Positions 1 through 8,927 of a stretch of DNA of 64,000 bases are shown in pieces; position 1 is the stretch's first letter, and the number at the start of each line of letters is the position of its first letter. The stretch comes from Clostridium sulfidigenes (lineage in GTDB: Bacteria; Bacillota; Clostridia; Clostridiales; Clostridiaceae): NCBI RefSeq assembly GCF_000732635.1, contig NZ_JPMD01000017.1:62001-126000 (forward strand), read 5' to 3'. The notes below the pieces were generated by a model. The model saw only the letters and a list, made by a program, of their open reading frames with translations, searched no databases and was not told where the DNA came from. The position numbers were made by a program, and so were the translations under genes.

Positions 1-223
1 TTGGAATCAGTCCATCAGTTCTCACCGGTAGCCTTGGCATTTCCTTATATATAGTATTTACTGTTGAAGCAATACTTCTTAATGGATTTTTAATCTCATT
101 AATTCCAAATTCTATGCCTCTTTTGCACTTATTACCTTCCACTAATAGTTCTTCATTTTTTTCAATTATAGTAAGTTTACAACCATTAGGACACATTATA
201 CAGGTGATTTTTTTTAACTCCAC
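1..223 (-). CDS. DUF1667 domain protein, partial (3' end outside window)
   Basis: Reading the minus strand from a GTG at 221-223 gives a protein beginning MELKKITCIMCPNGCKLTI, with the CxxCxxxC cluster near the N-terminus that marks DUF1667. The GTG lies 1 nt past the stop of the upstream oxidoreductase, whose last codons carry an AAGGTG-type ribosome binding site, so the genes are translationally coupled. DUF1667 proteins normally form the third gene of GlpA-like dehydrogenase clusters (known from Thermotoga and clostridia) and probably help electron transfer through a metal or Fe-S site. That role is inference. The reading frame stays open to position 1, so the C-terminus is missing. Confidence 0.85.
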   Translation of the reverse strand, partial: MELKKITCIMCPNGCKLTIIEKNEELLVEGNKCKRGIEFGINEIKNPLRSIASTVNTIYKEMPRLPVRTDGLIP

Positions 224-224
224 C

Positions 225-1508
225 TTATACACCTTCTTTAATTTTACTCATAACTAAATTTAAATTATCCATATTATTTACAGAAAATGATTTTAAGTTC
301 AAAATTATTTTTTCCATCTCCGGAGGTTTTATTATATTATACTTTTTCATAAATACTACTTTGTTATCTAAGTAAAATTCCACTTTTACATCTTCTATTA
401 CATCTTTACTTCTAAAGTAAATTGTTATATCTTTATCTATAAAATTTAAATCTATGCTTTGTGGTACTACATATAGAAATTCTTTTTTATCAAAGGTTAT
501 ATCCACTAATTTTCTATAACTATTTTCTTCATAAGTTGCTGCCTGTTCTCCAGCATATTTCCCACTTTCTGATACATAATCTACTAAATCATTAACATGA
601 AGAGAATTTCCACAGGAAAATACCCCATTTACACTTGTCCTAAAGTTATGATCTACCTTTGGTCCTTTGGTTAATGGATCAATTTCTATATTCAAACTTT
701 CTGCTACCTCATTTTCTGGTATTAATCCTACTGATAATATTAATCCATCACACTTAATTATCTCTTCTGTTCCATCAATGAGCTTCATATTTTCGTCAAC
801 TCTACATGTTTCGACCGCTGAAACTTTACTCTCCCCTATTACCCTAGTTACTGTATGGGATAAATGTAATGGGATATTGTAATCTTCTAAGCATTGCATA
901 ATATTTCGGCTTAATCCTGAAGGAGTACTTTTCATTTCATAAACACCTATAACCTTGGCACCTTCCAAGGTTAACCTTCTAGCCATAATTAATCCAATAT
1001 CTCCACTTCCTAAAATCACACAGTTTTTACAAGGTAGATAACCCATGATATTTGTTAAATATTGTGCTGTTCCTGCTGAATATATGCCAGCAGGTCTATC
1101 TCCATTTATAAAAACTTGTCTAGACGTTCTCTCTCTACACCCGTTGGCTAAAACTAACGCCTTAGAGCTAACCTGAAAAACATCTTCTCTTGAATTTATT
1201 AAGGTTAATATAAAACTTTCTCCTACCTTTTCTACTTTACTTACAAATGTTGATGTATATATTGATATATCTTTTTCCATAATCTTTCTCATATATCTAT
1301 CGGCATATTCTGGTCCACTAAGTGTCTCATTGAAGGTAATTAATCCAAATCCATCATGAATACATTGTTTTAATATTCCACCTAATTTTTTTTCTCTTTC
1401 AACAATTAATGTTTTACTTCCCTTCTCATTAGATGCTAATGCTGCTGAAAGCCCCGCTGGACCTCCACCTATAACTATTACATCAAAGTGAAATTTATTG
1501 TCTTTCAT
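225..1508 (-). CDS. NAD(P)/FAD-dependent oxidoreductase of the glycerol-3-phosphate oxidation operon
   Basis: This 427-residue flavoprotein has an N-terminal FAD dinucleotide motif (VIVIGGGPAGLSAAL, residues 10-24), a second NAD(P)-type motif (VILGSGDIGLIMARR, about residue 165) and a C-terminal GVFSCGNSLHVNDLVD segment typical of two-dinucleotide-binding-domain oxidoreductases. Its start overlaps the end of the GlpA-like gene by 14 bp, and the DUF1667 gene follows at once. The trio is the arrangement seen with glycerol-3-phosphate dehydrogenases of Thermotoga and clostridia. It likely passes electrons from the G3P flavin to a downstream carrier. The exact acceptor cannot be read from the sequence. 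Confidence 0.85.
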   Translation of the reverse strand: MKDNKFHFDVIVIGGGPAGLSAALASNEKGSKTLIVEREKKLGGILKQCIHDGFGLITFNETLSGPEYADRYMRKIMEKDISIYTSTFVSKVEKVGESFILTLINSREDVFQVSSKALVLANGCRERTSRQVFINGDRPAGIYSAGTAQYLTNIMGYLPCKNCVILGSGDIGLIMARRLTLEGAKVIGVYEMKSTPSGLSRNIMQCLEDYNIPLHLSHTVTRVIGESKVSAVETCRVDENMKLIDGTEEIIKCDGLILSVGLIPENEVAESLNIEIDPLTKGPKVDHNFRTSVNGVFSCGNSLHVNDLVDYVSESGKYAGEQAATYEENSYRKLVDITFDKKEFLYVVPQSIDLNFIDKDITIYFRSKDVIEDVKVEFYLDNKVVFMKKYNIIKPPEMEKIILNLKSFSVNNMDNLNLVMSKIKEGV

Positions 1509-3255
1509 TTAATTTCACCTCATTATCATTTATTGTGAGATTATTATATTTACTTTGGACTTTTTCTATAAGAATGTTAGAATCCTTACCTTTCTTAGTT
1601 ATTTCATCAAAACTTTTACCACATTCCTCATTAATAATCTTTAATACCTGTGGCAAACAAAAGCCTCCTTGACATCTGCCTGCCCCAGCCTTAACTCTTC
1701 TTTTTATAGCATCTACTGTATTGACTTTTATAGGACTTCTTAACGCATCTTGAACTTCACCTTTGCTTATTTCCTCGCATCTACAAATTATTTCACCATA
1801 TTCTGGTTTCTCTTTTATTAACTTAGCCCTTTCCTCAAAGGACATATTTCTTACTTGTGGTATTCCTTTTCTTATTGGATTCCAATAATCTTTTTTCTTT
1901 AACTGTATTTTTTCAGCTAATAATCTATAGGTTATATTCTCAATTTCCTCTGCTATAGCTGGTGCAGATGCAAGACCTGGTGATTGGATACCTGCTGCAT
2001 AAATTAAATTATCAACACGTTCAGAGCGTTCAATGATAAAATCTTCTTCATAAGTAGCTGCTCTTATTCCCGCATAATATGTTATTACATCACCATTAGA
2101 TAATTTAGGTACTACAGGTAAATGCTTTCTTAGTATATTCTCTATATTTGTTAAATTTGTAGAATAATCTTCTCTAAAGGGTTGTTCATAAGCATCAGGC
2201 CCTACCAATATATTTCCATCTATTGTTTTTATAATACCTCCACCCTTAGTATTTCCTTTAGTCAGATTTAAGCTTGGTTTAGCTACCACTCCATTAATTA
2301 AAGAACCTTTCTTTCTATCTAATATTAACGTCTCTCCTTTCCTTGGATGTATTGTGAAAAACTGATCACCTGCCATGTTAGCAATTTTATCAGCAAAGAT
2401 TCCAGCTGCATTTATAATTACCTTAGGATATATTAATCCTCTATTTGTATTTACTCCAATAATCTCATTTCCATCCATAAGGAATGATTCTACTAAGGTA
2501 TCTAAGGAAAACTCAACTTCATTCATAGCTGCATTTTCTGCAAAAGCATAGGTCATCCTATAAGGAGATAATATACCTGTTGTTCCAAAATGAACTGCCC
2601 CAACTATATTATCCGTCACATTTGGTTCTATTTTTTTTACCTGTGCCTTATTTAAAATAACTACATCCTTTACTCCAGCCTTCCGTGCTCTATTCATAAG
2701 GTAAGGTTTAGCTAACCTTATAAATCCTCTATCAAAAAGCACTGTAGAGCCACATCTTTCAAAAGGTACCCCTAGCTCCTTTGTAATCTTTGAATAAAGC
2801 TCATTACCTCTAACATTAAATATGGATTTTTTACTTCCTATAGGAGCTTCTATGCCTGGATGTATCATCCCATCATTTCTTGATGATGTGTGCATTGCCA
2901 AATCTGATTCTTTTTCAAGCAATAAAATAGACATTTCCCACTTTGCAAGCTCTCTAGCAATAGCACATCCTATAACTCCTCCTCCAATAATGAGTACATC
3001 TACCCTTTTCCCATTTAAATTTGAATCTCTTATAATCGGTGCTTTAATTAGAGGTATTTTTAAATCCTTCACAGTTATTTTATTTACTACACCCTTATAT
3101 CCTCTTTTAGCAGCAAGTTTACCGGCTTTAATAACCATATCCCAACTCTCTACCTGTCCTTCTAAAATGATGGAAGAGTTCCATTCTCTGCAGTAAATCT
3201 CTTTATTAACCTCTTTTTGTATAAGTTTTTGAACCTTTTCATATTTTTTTATCAT
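1495..3255 (-). CDS. Glycerol-3-phosphate dehydrogenase (GlpA/GlpO-like) with BFD-type [2Fe-2S] domain and BON-like N-terminus
   Basis: This 586-residue protein is a FAD-dependent DAO-family oxidoreductase (VLIIGGGVIGCAIARELAKW, about residues 87-106) that would oxidise glycerol-3-phosphate to DHAP. The C-terminal part (about 470-540) holds the BFD-like [2Fe-2S] cysteine set CRCEE, then AGAGRCQGGFC. Residues 1-75 precede the FAD domain and read like a BON domain (IILEGQVESW, then GVVNKITV), which is unusual for this family. The ATG has a good AAGGAAGGG ribosome binding site. It is the first gene of a three-gene operon whose likely regulator is the GntR protein encoded just upstream on the same strand. 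Confidence 0.85.
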   Translation of the reverse strand: MIKKYEKVQKLIQKEVNKEIYCREWNSSIILEGQVESWDMVIKAGKLAAKRGYKGVVNKITVKDLKIPLIKAPIIRDSNLNGKRVDVLIIGGGVIGCAIARELAKWEMSILLLEKESDLAMHTSSRNDGMIHPGIEAPIGSKKSIFNVRGNELYSKITKELGVPFERCGSTVLFDRGFIRLAKPYLMNRARKAGVKDVVILNKAQVKKIEPNVTDNIVGAVHFGTTGILSPYRMTYAFAENAAMNEVEFSLDTLVESFLMDGNEIIGVNTNRGLIYPKVIINAAGIFADKIANMAGDQFFTIHPRKGETLILDRKKGSLINGVVAKPSLNLTKGNTKGGGIIKTIDGNILVGPDAYEQPFREDYSTNLTNIENILRKHLPVVPKLSNGDVITYYAGIRAATYEEDFIIERSERVDNLIYAAGIQSPGLASAPAIAEEIENITYRLLAEKIQLKKKDYWNPIRKGIPQVRNMSFEERAKLIKEKPEYGEIICRCEEISKGEVQDALRSPIKVNTVDAIKRRVKAGAGRCQGGFCLPQVLKIINEECGKSFDEITKKGKDSNILIEKVQSKYNNLTINDNEVKLNERQ

Positions 3256-3273
3256 TACATATCCCTTCCTTAG

Positions 3274-3306
3274 GATGTTCGGACATCTTAACTTCTCTGT
3301 ATATAC
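3274..3306. promoter_or_regulatory. Candidate GntR-type operator region upstream of the glp-like operon
   Basis: Two small dyads lie between the GntR gene and the dehydrogenase start: GATGT TCGG ACATC (3274-3287) and the octamer GTATATAC (3299-3306). HutC-subfamily GntR regulators often bind GT-N-TA-rich palindromes of this sort, and the regulator gene is adjacent. The assignment is inference, because short AT-rich palindromes arise easily by chance here. Confidence 0.3.
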
Positions 3307-3337
3307 TATGATTTAACTATAAAATAAATACTTATTT

Positions 3338-4060
3338 TCAATAATTTATCATAGGTACATAGTATAAATTTTCTGGAACTATAAAATTTAAATAATAGAA
3401 TGGTTCTTCATTATTTTCTTCATATATCCATCTTTCCATAACTAATACTCTTGTAGTTTCATCTATTTCTAACAGACTTGTTTCTTCGCTATTTGGAATT
3501 CTAATGGTTATCGTCTGATCTACCTTTGATATATCTACCTTTAAATCATTTATAATCATGCTTGCCAAGGATTTTTTAAAATCAAATTTACTATTATTAT
3601 TAGAAAACCGCTGTGAAAAATATGAATTCTCAATGGCTACTGGGATTTCCTCAACAGTTCTTAACCTTTTTACATAAAGGCACTTTTGATTTATTTTCCA
3701 TCTCATCTTATTTGTTAATTCTTCGGCTGGGATAAAAAAATTCTCATCTAGTATTTTGTTGCTAATCTTTATTCCCTTAGTTCTTAATGTAAAAGTTAGA
3801 CTAATAAGTGGCTCAAATCCCAAAGAAGGCTTATCTCTTAAAACAAAGGTACCAATTCCTTGTTTCTTATACAGATATCCTTGACTAACTAATAAGTCTA
3901 TCGCTTGTCTTATTGTAGCTCTACCTACTTCATAGTTCTCCATCAGTTCCCTTTCAGTTGGAATTCGAGAATTAACCTCCCATCTACCACTTATAATTGC
4001 CTTGGTTATTTCTTCTTTTACTTGTATATATAACGGTGTTTTATTATATCTATCTATCAT
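3338..4060 (-). CDS. GntR-family transcriptional regulator (HutC/UTRA type)
   Basis: An N-terminal winged helix (PLYIQVKEEITKAIISG, then RELMENYEVGRATIRQAI, then GYLYKKQGIGTFV) is followed by a UTRA effector domain of about 160 residues ending in YYLNFIVPENLYYVP. The ATG at 4060 is chosen because GGAGGAATT lies 7 nt in front of it. A longer TTG start at 4075 would sit inside that ribosome binding site. It precedes the glycerol-3-phosphate operon on the same strand, so it probably senses a small phosphorylated or organic metabolite and controls that operon. The effector is unknown. Confidence 0.85.
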   Translation of the reverse strand: MIDRYNKTPLYIQVKEEITKAIISGRWEVNSRIPTERELMENYEVGRATIRQAIDLLVSQGYLYKKQGIGTFVLRDKPSLGFEPLISLTFTLRTKGIKISNKILDENFFIPAEELTNKMRWKINQKCLYVKRLRTVEEIPVAIENSYFSQRFSNNNSKFDFKKSLASMIINDLKVDISKVDQTITIRIPNSEETSLLEIDETTRVLVMERWIYEENNEEPFYYLNFIVPENLYYVPMINY

Positions 4061-4167
4061 TATTAATTCCTCCAATGTTTTTTATATTTATATGCTGGAT
4101 GATTTATATGATTACCAATTTATTAACATGTTGAGGATTATTTATATCTTATGATTTATATTGTTAA

Positions 4168-4208
4168 ACTATAAAAAGGCAACCTGAAACTATTTTTCAG
4201 GCTGCCTT
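4168..4208 (-). terminator. Rho-independent terminator after the APC permease gene
   Basis: The stem AAGGCA-A-CCTGAAA pairs with TTTCAGG-C-TGCCTT (4176-4208, one mismatch). Read on the minus strand it is followed by a T-rich run. It sits about 110 nt past the permease stop and closes the operon that begins at the fused YeeE/YedE gene. Confidence 0.8.
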
Positions 4209-4315
4209 ATATAATATTTTATAATATACTAACACCAATTTATTTAACTTTCCTATGATATTTTAAAATGAACATATTTCTCAAGAATAACTTACTTTTG
4301 AAATTATTTTTAAAC

Positions 4316-5653
4316 TTATATGTGATTATCAATTGATTTCATTGTCTTTGAATACTTCTTATAGTAAAAATATCCTAACACTGCCCATAAAATCACCAAT
4401 ACCATAGAAGGTCTACTTAATCTTGCAGGAGAACCTGGTATTATCAATAATCCTATGAATACTAGCCCTATAAAAGCCCCCAATGCTGAAAAATATTTGT
4501 CAACTCCTATTGAGTTTTTAAACCCAATATAACATACATAAAAATATGCTACTGCTGCTAGTAAGGATGACATATCTACAATATAAATAATAACTTCTCT
4601 ACCAAACCATGGCGCTATTAAACTGACTGCGGCTATAAATTTAACTCCATTTTCGAAAACACCATTTTCGTTTTTCTCTTTGTACTTTGCTGGGATAAGT
4701 TTATATCTCGACAAAGCTCCAATTAACTTGCTACTCCCTAACATAAACCCATTTATCCCCCCTGCTACCGCACCAGCTAGGGATATTATTAGTAGAATAA
4801 AGCCTATATATCCCATATTATCAAGTACTGCAGACCCTAAAGCCCACTGCTCCAATAAGGCTTTCTCTGGAGTATAAACTAGACCTGTTGTAATATTTAA
4901 TAGGTTATAAAAAAGTGCTCCAGCAAATATTGCTAGTAATGCCATTCTTGTAGCTTTTGGTGCTTCAAAATTTAAATCTGTGGATACTTGCGGTATTACA
5001 TCAAAGCCAACAAACAAGAAGGGTACTATAGCAAAAACTTTTACTACTTCAGTAATATTAAACTTATAGTTATTAATATAGGTATCCCTAATCAAGCTGT
5101 GATCTACCTTCATAAACATGAAAGCAAACACTATAATTACATTTACCACCATTAATAAAATTAAGATGTTCTGTACCATGGAACTCAATTTCAATCCTTT
5201 GATATTAATATAAGCAAATACAAGAATTATCAAGCTGGCAATGATAACCTCTGACAAGTATACTGGATAACCTGCTACTTGATATAGATATATAAAATCC
5301 ACTGCTGAACCAAATAACCTTTTAAGCACCAATACAAAGGCTGTGGCATTAAGTGGAACCATACTTATATAACACAATGTCAAGGACCAGCCTACTATAA
5401 ATCCATTTCCCTTTCCTAAGTTATTGTAAGTATAAGAGAATTCTCCCCCATCTTCATTATGCTTCTCCATCATTATGTGATAACCCTTTTGTATAAAAAC
5501 AATAGCAAGACCACCAAGTATAAAACCGATGGCCGTGCTAATAATACCACTTTCATGGAGAAACTTTGAACCTGGCAAGGTAAATGAACCCCATCCAATA
5601 ATAGATCCTAATGCTAAGGCTAATATGTCTATTCTGTTCAACTTTTTCTTCAT
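4316..5653 (-). CDS. APC-family amino acid permease
   Basis: This polytopic membrane protein of about 445 residues has some 12 hydrophobic segments. It carries the APC signature near the N-terminus (ALALGSIIGWGSFTLPG) and a conserved GGEFSYTYNNLGKGNGFIVGW loop, so it should import an amino acid or close relative by proton symport or exchange. The ATG at 5653 is preferred over a TTG at 5662 because AAGGA lies 9 nt upstream of it. The gene starts only 12 bp after the CoA-disulfide-reductase stop and is co-transcribed with sulfur genes. A sulfur-containing amino acid is therefore a reasonable but unproven substrate. Confidence 0.85.
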   Translation of the reverse strand: MKKKLNRIDILALALGSIIGWGSFTLPGSKFLHESGIISTAIGFILGGLAIVFIQKGYHIMMEKHNEDGGEFSYTYNNLGKGNGFIVGWSLTLCYISMVPLNATAFVLVLKRLFGSAVDFIYLYQVAGYPVYLSEVIIASLIILVFAYINIKGLKLSSMVQNILILLMVVNVIIVFAFMFMKVDHSLIRDTYINNYKFNITEVVKVFAIVPFLFVGFDVIPQVSTDLNFEAPKATRMALLAIFAGALFYNLLNITTGLVYTPEKALLEQWALGSAVLDNMGYIGFILLIISLAGAVAGGINGFMLGSSKLIGALSRYKLIPAKYKEKNENGVFENGVKFIAAVSLIAPWFGREVIIYIVDMSSLLAAVAYFYVCYIGFKNSIGVDKYFSALGAFIGLVFIGLLIIPGSPARLSRPSMVLVILWAVLGYFYYKKYSKTMKSIDNHI

Positions 5654-5665
5654 AAAATTCAATCC

Positions 5666-7363
5666 TTAATTAAAATTATATTCTGTAACTATCTTTGCTC
5701 TTCCTGTTACTTGATCTTGATAATATTCGTAGCAACAAATACCTAGATAAGAACCAGATATATTGATTACATTATCATATCCACTATTTTGTAGTGCCAT
5801 TACTGCATTATAACTTCTTTGACTTGAACGACAATGTAAATATACCGGTTTATACTTTGGAATTTCAGACATTCTTTCTCTAATTTCACTTAATGGAATA
5901 TTTACTGAATTCTTAAGATGTCCTTGTTCATATTCATGCTTCTCTCTTACATCTACAATAAATTCATCCTTTTCTACTAACTCCCTAACTATTGTTACTG
6001 GTACTTGTCTAAACTTACCATATAATAAATTTAGTCCTACTAAAGCTGCAAAATTAACTACATCCTTTGCTGTTCCAAATAAAGGAGCATAACATAACTC
6101 TAATTCCTTTAAATTCTCTAAGGTTCCACCCATTGTTATCATTGTTGCAATTACATCTATTCTCTTATCTACATTTCCTTTTCCTATAGCCTGTGCTCCA
6201 AGAATTCTTCCTGTTGGATATTCATATATTAATTTGAAATGCATTGGATTACTATCTGGCATTAAGCCAACTTTATCTCCTGGAATAATGTATACAAAAT
6301 CATAAGAAATACCTGCTGCTTTAGCAGTTTTTTCATTTAATCCTGTAGAAGCTGCTCCTAGATCAAATACTTGAACTACAGATGACCCTATTACTCCATT
6401 ATTATTGTGATGAATATTATACATATTGTCAGCAGCTGCTCTAGCCTGTCTTTGGGCTGGTCCTGCTAATGCTAGCCTTGAAGTTTTATGTGTTAAACGA
6501 TTATAAACTTCTATAGCGTCGCCTACAGCATATATATCTTTATCATTAGTCAAATAGTTATGGTCAACTTTAATGCCTCCAGTTACTCCAATCTCAAGTC
6601 CTGCATCCTTAGCTAATCCTGTTTCCGGACTAACCCCAATTGCCATTACTACAACCTTTGCAGCTACCTTTTTACCTGATTGTAATTCTACAAAGTCTTC
6701 ATCTATCTTCTTAACTCCATCACTTAATATAAGGTTTACCCCTTTATCCATCATTTCCTTATGAAGTATTTGAGCCATATCATAATCAAAAGGATTCATT
6801 ATTTGATCAAGTGCTTCTATAAGGCTTACATTTTTATCTGCTAAACATAGGTTTTCCGCTACTTCGACCCCTATAAAACCACCACCAACAACAGCAATGT
6901 CCTTAATATTATTGCTATCAATATAGTTTTTTAATTTCTTTATATCAACTACATTTCTTACTGTAAATACATTGGAACCTGTTACTCCTTCAATACTTCT
7001 TGGCAATATCGGATTAGCTCCAGGAGATAAAACTAATTTGTCATAGGACTCTTCATATTCTCCTCCTGTAAGCAGGTTCTTAACTACTACTTTTTTATCT
7101 TCTCTTATAATTTTTATAACTTCACTATTAACTCTAGCTTCAATATTATATTGATTTTTGAACTGTGTTGGACACATTAAAACTAAATCATCACCATTTT
7201 CCACCATGCCACTTAAATGAAATGGTAAAGCGCAGTTAGAAAAAGATACATGAGGTCCCTTCTCAAACATAATTATATCTGCTTCTTCATCAATTCTACG
7301 TGCTCTTGCTGCAACTGAAGCTCCTCCAGCAACTCCTCCAATAATTAAAATTCTTTTACCCAT
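5666..7363 (-). CDS. CoA-disulfide reductase / persulfide reductase with C-terminal rhodanese domain
   Basis: This 565-residue flavoprotein has a FAD motif (IIGGVAGGASVAARARR, residues 7-23), the active-site cysteine Cys44 in SFSNCALPF typical of CoA-disulfide reductases, and an NAD motif (AVVGGGFIGVEVAE, about 158-171). A C-terminal rhodanese domain (about 455-545) has its catalytic loop HCRSSQRS at Cys511. The family reduces CoA disulfide, CoA persulfide or polysulfide with NAD(P)H, and the rhodanese part hands over sulfane sulfur. It lies 17 bp after the YeeE/YedE transporter gene with a strong AAAAGGAGG site, so it probably processes imported thiosulfate or sulfane sulfur. A CC pair follows in the rhodanese tail (GICCYEYY). 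Confidence 0.9.
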   Translation of the reverse strand: MGKRILIIGGVAGGASVAARARRIDEEADIIMFEKGPHVSFSNCALPFHLSGMVENGDDLVLMCPTQFKNQYNIEARVNSEVIKIIREDKKVVVKNLLTGGEYEESYDKLVLSPGANPILPRSIEGVTGSNVFTVRNVVDIKKLKNYIDSNNIKDIAVVGGGFIGVEVAENLCLADKNVSLIEALDQIMNPFDYDMAQILHKEMMDKGVNLILSDGVKKIDEDFVELQSGKKVAAKVVVMAIGVSPETGLAKDAGLEIGVTGGIKVDHNYLTNDKDIYAVGDAIEVYNRLTHKTSRLALAGPAQRQARAAADNMYNIHHNNNGVIGSSVVQVFDLGAASTGLNEKTAKAAGISYDFVYIIPGDKVGLMPDSNPMHFKLIYEYPTGRILGAQAIGKGNVDKRIDVIATMITMGGTLENLKELELCYAPLFGTAKDVVNFAALVGLNLLYGKFRQVPVTIVRELVEKDEFIVDVREKHEYEQGHLKNSVNIPLSEIRERMSEIPKYKPVYLHCRSSQRSYNAVMALQNSGYDNVINISGSYLGICCYEYYQDQVTGRAKIVTEYNFN

Positions 7364-7380
7364 AACAATGATACCTCCTT

Positions 7381-8649
7381 TTAATGTTGCTTAAATAGTC
7401 TTTTAGCTAGTGTATTTCCTACAATACCACCAACTACCATGAAAATTAAGAAAATCCAACCGGAAAGTGAGAAATTTGCAATTGGAGTATATAATGCTCC
7501 TACATTACATCCATTAGCAAGTCTAGTACCTAATCCCATAGTAATTCCGCCTAGTGCATATAGTAATACTTCTCTTACTGTAATGTGCATCTCTGACATA
7601 AATGTTTTCTTAAACTTACCCGCAGTTAACAAGTATATACTAGTTCCAATGAGTATTCCAAAGTTTTGCACTGAAACAGCATGTTCAAAGAATGGAACAA
7701 GATACGCCTTTGCTGGCATTTGAGTAACGGCTGCCAAAGATTCTGGTGAAACTCCAAATATCATCAAAAATTTACCAAACCATATTCCATAAGGAGTAGA
7801 TGCGCCCCATCCAGCCTTAGTAATTCCCATTAACAAAGCAAATAATATCCCTATAACTACAGCCCCTTGCACTAATGTCCAAGGTTTTACAAATAATCTG
7901 TTGTATGTTGTTTCACTTAAAAGCTTGTAATTCTTAGTGTCTAACACTTCATTTTCATCCTGTACCTTTTCCATTGAGTGACCAGTATAAGTATTATTTT
8001 GCTTACGACTTCTCTCGTAACGGTATGATATAAACACAACTAATCCGCAAAATAATGCCATTAATACTAAGGCACCTAGATATCCTTCAAGACCATCCCA
8101 TTTAAATAGATCTGGTAGGAATACACCTCCTGCCAACTTTTCACCTACTGGAGTTGAAAACCAAGAGTTCTTAACCCATCCTACAGTATTTTGTATAGGG
8201 AATCCTAAGAATACTCCTAACCCAAAGAAGATTAATGTAATAAACGCTCTAGGAAGACCTGTTATTAAGTCCGTAAGTACTCCTGATGCACAACATGATG
8301 AAAATGACATACCAAACCCAAATAGTATTGCCCCTAATATAAGACCAAAGTTAATTGGGTTTATCCACAGATCGTAACTAGCTGGATCTACCTTGAATAA
8401 AAATGCAGTAGTCAATAAAGATGAGATAAAGAACAAGAACATTAGTGTCCTCATTAATTTTGTTGATCCTGTATTAAATGCACGATTAACACTACCTGCA
8501 AATCCTGTATAAGCCCTAGATAAAGCATAACCTAATCCCACACCCACTAAAAGTCTAAAAAATAGCATGTCAGTTTTTAATAATGTCTTTCCTAAAAGTA
8601 ATACTATTAAAATTCCTATAAATCCTAAAATTTGTTCAGTCTTTTTCAT
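7381..8649 (-). CDS. YeeE/YedE-family (TsuA-like) sulfur-compound transporter, fused two-half form
   Basis: This 422-residue membrane protein carries two YeeE/YedE halves joined by a hydrophilic linker (about 205-240). The sulfur-relay cysteines are visible in the first half (GMSFSSCCASGVLTD, Cys119-120) and second half (GTRLANGCNVGALY, Cys381). The first cysteine of thiosulfate transporters, usually in a RYGFCF-like helix, is missing: the corresponding stretch reads SRAYTGFAGSVNRA. The family moves thiosulfate or related sulfur species across the membrane. It is first in an operon with the persulfide reductase and APC permease, divergent from a LysR gene. A selenium role is possible but no selD or full-length yedF is nearby. 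Confidence 0.85.
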   Translation of the reverse strand: MKKTEQILGFIGILIVLLLGKTLLKTDMLFFRLLVGVGLGYALSRAYTGFAGSVNRAFNTGSTKLMRTLMFLFFISSLLTTAFLFKVDPASYDLWINPINFGLILGAILFGFGMSFSSCCASGVLTDLITGLPRAFITLIFFGLGVFLGFPIQNTVGWVKNSWFSTPVGEKLAGGVFLPDLFKWDGLEGYLGALVLMALFCGLVVFISYRYERSRKQNNTYTGHSMEKVQDENEVLDTKNYKLLSETTYNRLFVKPWTLVQGAVVIGILFALLMGITKAGWGASTPYGIWFGKFLMIFGVSPESLAAVTQMPAKAYLVPFFEHAVSVQNFGILIGTSIYLLTAGKFKKTFMSEMHITVREVLLYALGGITMGLGTRLANGCNVGALYTPIANFSLSGWIFLIFMVVGGIVGNTLAKRLFKQH

Positions 8650-8851
8650 TTTTTTCCTCCTTATACTTTTAATTTAAAATTCAGTGTGATTTTTTTAACA
8701 ATATTTGGTGCAAAGTAGTTGTGTTTTCGTTTACATCATGACGTGTTATCTTTATAATAAAATTCTATTACATATTATTCTTTTTCCATAGAAACTAAAT
8801 GCTATATACCATAACACTTTCCTTTAACCAATTGTAAAATATGCCTAATAA

Positions 8852-8869
8852 AAATAAATATATTTATTT
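8852..8869. promoter_or_regulatory. Palindrome in the divergent lysR / YeeE-YedE promoter region (candidate LysR site)
   Basis: A perfect 18-bp palindrome, AAATAAATATATTTATTT, lies 58 bp before the lysR start in the 278-bp divergent intergenic region. LysR regulators usually bind dyads between their own gene and a divergent target. A second clue nearby is ATATACCATAAC (about 8803-8815), which loosely resembles ATATCATAAACC in the promoter of the split-transporter operon. All are AT-rich, so the operator call is tentative. Confidence 0.3.
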
Positions 8870-8927
8870 CTGTGTAATATACTAGTAAAATAGAATATAT
8901 GTATAATTATTTTTAGGATGTGACTAT

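Noticed and set aside
2822-3196. Plus-strand ORF of 124 codons opposite the GlpA-like gene
   Set aside because: Antisense to a well-supported gene, with no ribosome site and no family resemblance.
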